From Bradyrhizobium jicamae (GTDB lineage: Bacteria > Pseudomonadota > Alphaproteobacteria > Rhizobiales > Xanthobacteraceae), in assembly GCF_001440395.1 (NCBI RefSeq), contig NZ_LLXZ01000012.1:62001-126000 (forward strand): a DNA stretch of 64,000 bases, given 5' to 3'. The notes under the pieces are model-generated. The model was not told where the DNA came from and did not search any database. It worked only from the letters and a program-made list of their open reading frames with translations. Position 1 is the first letter of the stretch; each line of letters begins with the position of its first letter. The position numbers and the translations under genes are program-made. Shown here piece after piece: positions 60,378 through 64,000 of the stretch.

Positions 60378-60978
60378 GGTTTATGTCATCGACGACGACC
60401 CGGCGATGCGGGACTCGCTGGATTTCCTGCTCGGCTCGGCGGGCTTCAGCGTCCGTCTTTTCGATTCCGCGCAGGCTTTCCTGAACGAGGTTGCGAACCT
60501 GGAGGCCGGCTGTGTGGTCACCGACGTGCGCATGCCCGGTATCGACGGCATGGAACTGCTGCGCCAACTGAACTCATGTCCGCGAAAGCTGCCAGTGATT
60601 GTCATGACAGGCCATGGCGACGTGCCGCTGGCCGTCGAAGCGATGAAGCTCGGGGCGCTGGATTTTCTTGAAAAGCCGTTCGAGGACGACCGGCTGATTG
60701 ACATGATCGAGACCGCCCTTGCGGAACGCAAGAGCAGTTCGAAAAGCGAGGCGTTATCGGCCGATTTGGCTGCCCGCGTCGCCAGCCTCACCCAGCGCGA
60801 ACGCCAGGTGATGCAGGGGCTGGTGACGGGGCAATCGAACAAGGCCATCGCCCGGGAGTACGACATCAGCCCGCGCACGGTGGAGGTCTATCGGGCGAAT
60901 GTGATGACCAAGATGCAGGCCGGTAACCTTTCCGAACTGGTGCGGTTTGCGATCCGGGCCGGCATCGTCGAAGATTGA
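60361..60978 (+). CDS. fixJ: Response regulator FixJ
   Basis: 205 residues. The receiver has DDD at 11-13 and the phosphate acceptor Asp55 (VVTDVRMPG), Thr in VMTGHGD and Lys in LEKPF. The LuxR/FixJ-type HTH ends the protein ([22 protein letters not shown]). When phosphorylated by FixL it activates fixK2. Its start overlaps fixL, so they are coupled. Confidence 0.96.
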   Translation: MPANAKVYVIDDDPAMRDSLDFLLGSAGFSVRLFDSAQAFLNEVANLEAGCVVTDVRMPGIDGMELLRQLNSCPRKLPVIVMTGHGDVPLAVEAMKLGALDFLEKPFEDDRLIDMIETALAERKSSSKSEALSADLAARVASLTQRERQVMQGLVTGQSNKAIAREYDISPRTVEVYRANVMTKMQAGNLSELVRFAIRAGIVED

Positions 60979-60988
60979 GCCAAGTCAA
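60975..60988. promoter_or_regulatory. FNR/FixK-like box upstream of the receiver gene
   Basis: TTGAG-CCAA-GTCAA, nine of ten positions, beginning within the fixJ stop codon and 34 bases before the receiver gene at 61022. It suggests feedback by FixK2. Confidence 0.55.
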
Positions 60989-61021
60989 TTCGGGGCCCGG
61001 AAATATCTCTAGCCTGTCGGT

Positions 61022-61465
61022 ATGACCGACACCCGCAACAGCGCCACAGATGAAGCCAGCGCCGGCCCTCCGCCCAGGAGGGCGATGATATACGTCGTCG
61101 ATGACGATTACGGCGTCCGGACATCGCTGCGATTTCTGCTGGAGAGCGAGGGTTTCGACGTCCGCACCTTCCGCAGCGGAACCGCGCTGCTTGGATCCTC
61201 CACCCGCAATCGAGCGGATTGTCTCGTCGTTGACTACAAGATGTCCGAACTTGACGGACTGGAACTGGCCTATCGGCTGCGAAAGCTCGACATACCCACC
61301 CCGATCATTCTGATCACGGGCCATCTCGACGAACGCATCTTGGCCAAAGCCAGTTCGGTGGGCGTGCGCCAAGTGTTCTTGAAGCCCAATCTGGCCGACA
61401 ATCTGGTCGATTGCGTTCGAAATGCCGTCAATGCGGAGGGCCCGCCGGTCGGGGCCTCTCCGTAA
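61022..61465 (+). CDS. Single-domain response regulator between fixJ and fixK2
   Basis: 147 residues. Receiver domain only: VVDDDY at 25-30, phosphate acceptor Asp71 (CLVVDYKMSE), Thr in LITGHLD. The usual Lys near the end appears as VFLKPN. No output domain. The corresponding position in B. japonicum also holds a response regulator gene. It may compete with FixJ for phosphate from FixL. Confidence 0.88.
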   Translation: MTDTRNSATDEASAGPPPRRAMIYVVDDDYGVRTSLRFLLESEGFDVRTFRSGTALLGSSTRNRADCLVVDYKMSELDGLELAYRLRKLDIPTPIILITGHLDERILAKASSVGVRQVFLKPNLADNLVDCVRNAVNAEGPPVGASP

Positions 61466-61494
61466 TATCCCGTAGGGGATCTCCCTTAGGATAT
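61465..61494. promoter_or_regulatory. Palindromic control site upstream of fixK2
   Basis: ATATCC and GGATAT flank CGTAGGGGATCTCCCTTA, giving a 30-bp imperfect palindrome, 68 bases before the fixK2 ATG. The core ctcccttagg resembles FixJ-phosphate target sequences as I remember them. It begins at the stop codon of the receiver gene. Confidence 0.5.
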
Positions 61495-61562
61495 CGCCCC
61501 AAATATCGGGCAGCCAAAATCCCAATTACACCAAAGCCATCCCGCATCGAGGAGATGGCAAA

Positions 61563-62258
61563 ATGCTCACCCAGACGATCACCGCCCCGGCAGCCAAGGT
61601 TTTCCCTGTCCCGCGCGCCCAAAATGTTCCAGCCGCCGACGAGTTCAGCGTGATCGCGACCTGCGCGGGTGTGATCGCCAGCGAATTCTCCTACCGCAAG
61701 GACGAGGAAATCTACGGCGAGGGCGAGCCTTGTGAATACGTCTATCAGGTGGTCCGCGGCGCGGTGCGCACCTACAAGCTGCTCAACGACGGGCGGCGGC
61801 AGATCGGCGCGTTCCATCTGCCCGGCGACGTGTTCGGCCTCGATGCCGGTTCGACCCATCGCCTGACCGCCGAAGCGATTGGCGAGACCACAGTGCGCCT
61901 CGTGAAACGTCGCAGCCTGGAAGCCGTCGCCGGGTCGAATGTCCAGGTAGCCCATAACCTCTGGACCATGACCGCACGCGACCTTCGCCATGCCGAAGAT
62001 CATATGCTGCTGCTGGGACGGAAGACGGCGATGGAGAAAGTTGCCACCTTCCTGCTGGAGATGGATCGCCGACTCGCCAAGGCCGGCATGATGGCGCTGC
62101 CGATGTGCCGCCGCGACATCGGCGACTATCTCGGCCTGACGCTGGAAACCGTTTCGCGGGCGCTTTCACAGCTCAGCGATCAGGGCATTCTGGTGTTCTC
62201 CAGCGCCCGTCAAATCGTGCTGCGCAATCGCCAGCGACTGGCGGACTTGGACGCCTGA
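61563..62258 (+). CDS. fixK2: Crp/Fnr-type master regulator FixK2
   Basis: 231 residues from ATG 61563. Barrel domain (about 35-125) and HTH CRRDIGDYLGLTLETVSRALSQL. No Fe-S cysteine cluster; Cys182 at the edge of the HTH corresponds to the oxidation-sensitive Cys183 of B. japonicum FixK2. The ExxSR recognition motif is conserved, so it reads TTGAT-N4-ATCAA boxes. The many boxes in this window are its likely targets. Confidence 0.94.
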   Translation: MLTQTITAPAAKVFPVPRAQNVPAADEFSVIATCAGVIASEFSYRKDEEIYGEGEPCEYVYQVVRGAVRTYKLLNDGRRQIGAFHLPGDVFGLDAGSTHRLTAEAIGETTVRLVKRRSLEAVAGSNVQVAHNLWTMTARDLRHAEDHMLLLGRKTAMEKVATFLLEMDRRLAKAGMMALPMCRRDIGDYLGLTLETVSRALSQLSDQGILVFSSARQIVLRNRQRLADLDA

Positions 62259-62300
62259 GAGTAAGCTGGGGCAAAAGCCGGAAAGGATGGGAGGTGCCGG

Positions 62301-62558
62301 ATGAACAATTATCGCGTCTCCTTCTACAAGGATCTCTGCAATTCCGACGGGCACAGCTTCAAATGCCTGCAGCGCCAGATCGATGTCCAATCGGACGAAC
62401 CTTCCCAGGCGATAGTGCTGGCAGAGCGGTTGGTCGATAACGAACGACTCAACGCCAATTGCGTCGAGGTCATGCAGCTAAGCGGCGATCACGAGTTCGA
62501 ACATCCCGCGGTCTATTCGCCCGCCCACAGCAAGCACGTATGGAACCGCGTCGCGTGA
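62301..62558 (+). CDS. Hypothetical 85-residue protein
   Basis: ATG 62301 with gggaggtgcc upstream. MNNYRVSFYKDLCNSDGHSF has a beta-type start; the rest is acidic and helical. It follows fixK2 by 42 bases on the same strand. I recall conserved small proteins of this kind in Bradyrhizobium. Function unknown. Confidence 0.6.
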   Translation: MNNYRVSFYKDLCNSDGHSFKCLQRQIDVQSDEPSQAIVLAERLVDNERLNANCVEVMQLSGDHEFEHPAVYSPAHSKHVWNRVA

Positions 62559-62650
62559 CGAATTGATCGCGACGCAGATTGAAGCTCGTGCACTTGTGAG
62601 CTTGCGCGGTCGGCTGCTCCGCCCGCGCCATGTGTTCTAGTGCTGGCTGT

Positions 62651-62664
62651 TTGATCCACGTCAA
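62651..62664 (+). promoter_or_regulatory. FNR/FixK box of a candidate small RNA
   Basis: TTGAT-CCAC-GTCAA, full consensus. A -10 like GATAGT is at 62687-62692, and a start near 62699 would be 41.5 bases from the box centre, the class II position. Confidence 0.65.
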
Positions 62665-62698
62665 TGCGAAACCGGCGAAACGCAGGGATAGTCGATCT

Positions 62699-62802
62699 AC
62701 ATGCCGGACGAAGATGTCCCGCATCATTCGGCGATCTCGCCGTTTTCTCCTAAGACTGCCCCGCCATCGTCGGTCATAACGGCCGCGTTGCGGGGCATTT
62801 TT
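62699..62802 (+). ncRNA. Candidate FixK/FNR-controlled small RNA of about 100 nt
   Basis: Lies between the promoter at 62651-62692 and a T-tract hairpin. The only ORF is at 62701 (MPDEDVPHHS...), without a ribosome site and not continuing before the stop signal. It ends 22 bases before the 3' end of the convergent aminotransferase gene. The layout resembles FNR-controlled sRNAs such as FnrS of E. coli and PhrS of Pseudomonas. Prediction only. Confidence 0.5.
62757..62802 (+). terminator. Rho-independent terminator
   Basis: TGCCCCGC (62757-62764) pairs with GCGGGGCA (62790-62797), followed by TTTTT. The 25-base loop contains a second small stem. Confidence 0.65.
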
Positions 62803-62823
62803 ACGGATGTCCGCAAATTTGGA

Positions 62824-64000
62824 TCACACATCCAACTCGCGGACGGCCTTGAAGCCATGCGAGGCCGCCTGCAACGCCTCGTCGATGTCGGCTGCGCGAT
62901 GCGCCGAAGACAGGAACATGTTGTGCTGGGGATGAAAGAACGCGCCATGGCGCAGCGCGGCTGAGCAGAACGCCCTGCCCTTGCGCACCTCCGGGTCGGC
63001 CTCGAACAGCATCAGCGGCATCTGCGGCGGCCCGCTCTGGCGGATCGCGATCCCATGTTCGTTGGCCAGCGCTGCCAACCCCACGCGCAACCTCAGGCCC
63101 ATCGCACGGATATGTCCGGGCACATCGGTCTCGCGCGCGATCCGCAACGTCGCCCGCGCCGCCGCCATCGCCACCGTGCCGCACCAGAACGAACCGGTGA
63201 CGAATATCCTGGTGGCGGCCTCGCGGAAGCGATCATTGCCGGTAACAGCGGCCAGCGCATAGCCGTTGGCAATCGCCTTGCTCCAAGCGCAGAGGTCCGG
63301 CCGCACGCCGAGCGCTTCCCAGCTTCCCCTGATATCAAGGCGCAGGCCGGCCCGCACTTCATCGACGATCAGGGCGGCATCGGCCGCATCGCAAGCCGCG
63401 CGCGCGGCTTCGGCAAATTCTCTCGTCGGCAATTCGAGATCGCGTCCCATGTCGTGGCGGAAAGCCGTCACCAGGATCGCAGCGAGATCCTTCCCCGCTT
63501 CCTCGATCGCCGCCCGCAGGCTCTGCACGTCGTTGTATTCGAAATGCACGAGATGCGCGCGGTCCTCGGCCGTCACGCCGGCAACGCTTGGCGAGCACCA
63601 TGGCAGCGCGCCGTGATAGCTGCCGCGCGCGACCAGCACCTTGCGGCGACCGGTGCCGGCGCGGGCGATCGTGACGCAGCTTGTCGTCGCGTCGCCGCCG
63701 TTCTTCTGAAACATCGCCCAGTCCGCATGCGGCAGCATGGCGACGAGATCCTCGGCAAGCTCCACCATGACCTCGCCCGGACCGTTGAGGCAGTCGCCCT
63801 TGGCGGCTTGCGCCTCAGCGGCCGCCTGAACTTCGGGATGCCGATGGCCGAGCAGGATCGGCCCCCAACTGCACATGAAGTCGATGTACTCGCGGCCATC
63901 GACGTCACGCACGCGGCACCCCTCTGCGGAGGCGAAGAATTGCGGATAGCCTTCCGGGAGCCGCGCGGCATTCAGATGGCCCCACATGCCGCCGGGGACA
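62824..64000 (-). CDS. Class III PLP-dependent aminotransferase (cut by window edge)
   Basis: At least 390 residues; the frame is open through the right edge, where VPGG precedes MWGHLNAARL, so the start lies outside. Motifs include the PLP-site block LIVDEVRAGLRLD and the Schiff-base Lys in CAWSKAIANGYALAAVTG; KNGGDATTSCVTIAR matches glutamate-1-semialdehyde-aminomutase-like enzymes. It may act on an amino sugar, amino acid or polyamine; the substrate is not defined. It converges with the candidate sRNA. Confidence 0.82.
   Translation of the reverse strand, partial: VPGGMWGHLNAARLPEGYPQFFASAEGCRVRDVDGREYIDFMCSWGPILLGHRHPEVQAAAEAQAAKGDCLNGPGEVMVELAEDLVAMLPHADWAMFQKNGGDATTSCVTIARAGTGRRKVLVARGSYHGALPWCSPSVAGVTAEDRAHLVHFEYNDVQSLRAAIEEAGKDLAAILVTAFRHDMGRDLELPTREFAEAARAACDAADAALIVDEVRAGLRLDIRGSWEALGVRPDLCAWSKAIANGYALAAVTGNDRFREAATRIFVTGSFWCGTVAMAAARATLRIARETDVPGHIRAMGLRLRVGLAALANEHGIAIRQSGPPQMPLMLFEADPEVRKGRAFCSAALRHGAFFHPQHNMFLSSAHRAADIDEALQAASHGFKAVRELDV

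Noticed and set aside
62701..62964. 87-codon + strand ORF after the FixK box at 62651
   Set aside because: It has no ribosome site, crosses the terminator, and most of it is antisense to the aminotransferase gene.

Overview
The window looks like a chromosomal segment of a Bradyrhizobium-type alphaproteobacterium (Nitrobacteraceae). This rests on high GC, a heme-PAS FixL that can be aligned position for position with my memory of Bradyrhizobium FixL (His200, Arg206, Ile215, Arg220, His291), a FixJ/FixK2 cascade, a complete cbb3 oxidase set in the rhizobial order fixNOQP-GHIS, and many tiny genes that I recognise as common in Bradyrhizobium. No nif or nod genes are visible, so symbiosis cannot be claimed.

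Layout. (1) 1-3.3 kb is backbone: the end of a D-Ala-D-Ala carboxypeptidase gene, an epoxide-hydrolase-like enzyme, RlpA and two tiny ORFs. (2) 3350-23440 is a 20,052-bp integrated island flanked by a 39-bp direct repeat made of the 5' half of tRNA-Ser(UGA). A tyrosine integrase sits beside the intact tRNA gene. Its left part holds small orphan genes. Its middle is a surface-polysaccharide cassette (asparagine-synthetase-like enzyme, three methyltransferases, a glycosyltransferase, a multi-membrane-span protein and an acyltransferase). Its right part is a replication/mobility module: primase-helicase, iteron-like repeats, AlpA-like and ribbon-helix-helix-like regulators, operator-like GGTACC pairs and a likely antisense RNA. 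(3) 23.5-27.3 kb is a gene-poor stretch of small genes, decayed genes and structured sequences. (4) 27.4-37.3 kb holds cbb3 oxidase and its copper/assembly genes (ccoNOQP and ccoGHIS), an FnrN-type oxygen sensor and a small cytochrome c. (5) 37.3-40.3 kb is an Mla-type lipid ABC importer. (6) 40.4-58.6 kb is a low-oxygen/stress block: P-type ATPase (frameshifted), three universal stress proteins, a GNAT-fused acyl-CoA synthetase, PHA synthase with phasin, a Crp/Fnr regulator, a CHAD protein, a kinase fusion, an alcohol dehydrogenase and CBS-domain proteins. (7) 58.8-62.6 kb is fixL-fixJ-receiver-fixK2, and the window ends in a class III aminotransferase.

The parts of regions 4-7 are tied together by at least eleven FNR/FixK boxes (TTGAY-N4-RTCAA or one mismatch) placed in front of oxidase, stress-protein, PHA and regulator genes. 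The segment therefore reads as one oxygen-responsive regulon together with its own sensors. The most novel candidates are an antisense-RNA/leader-ORF/primase arrangement with iterons inside the island, a FixK-box-driven ~100-nt RNA with its own terminator at 62.7 kb, and a closed multi-hairpin RNA structure in front of a decayed gene at 24.3 kb.
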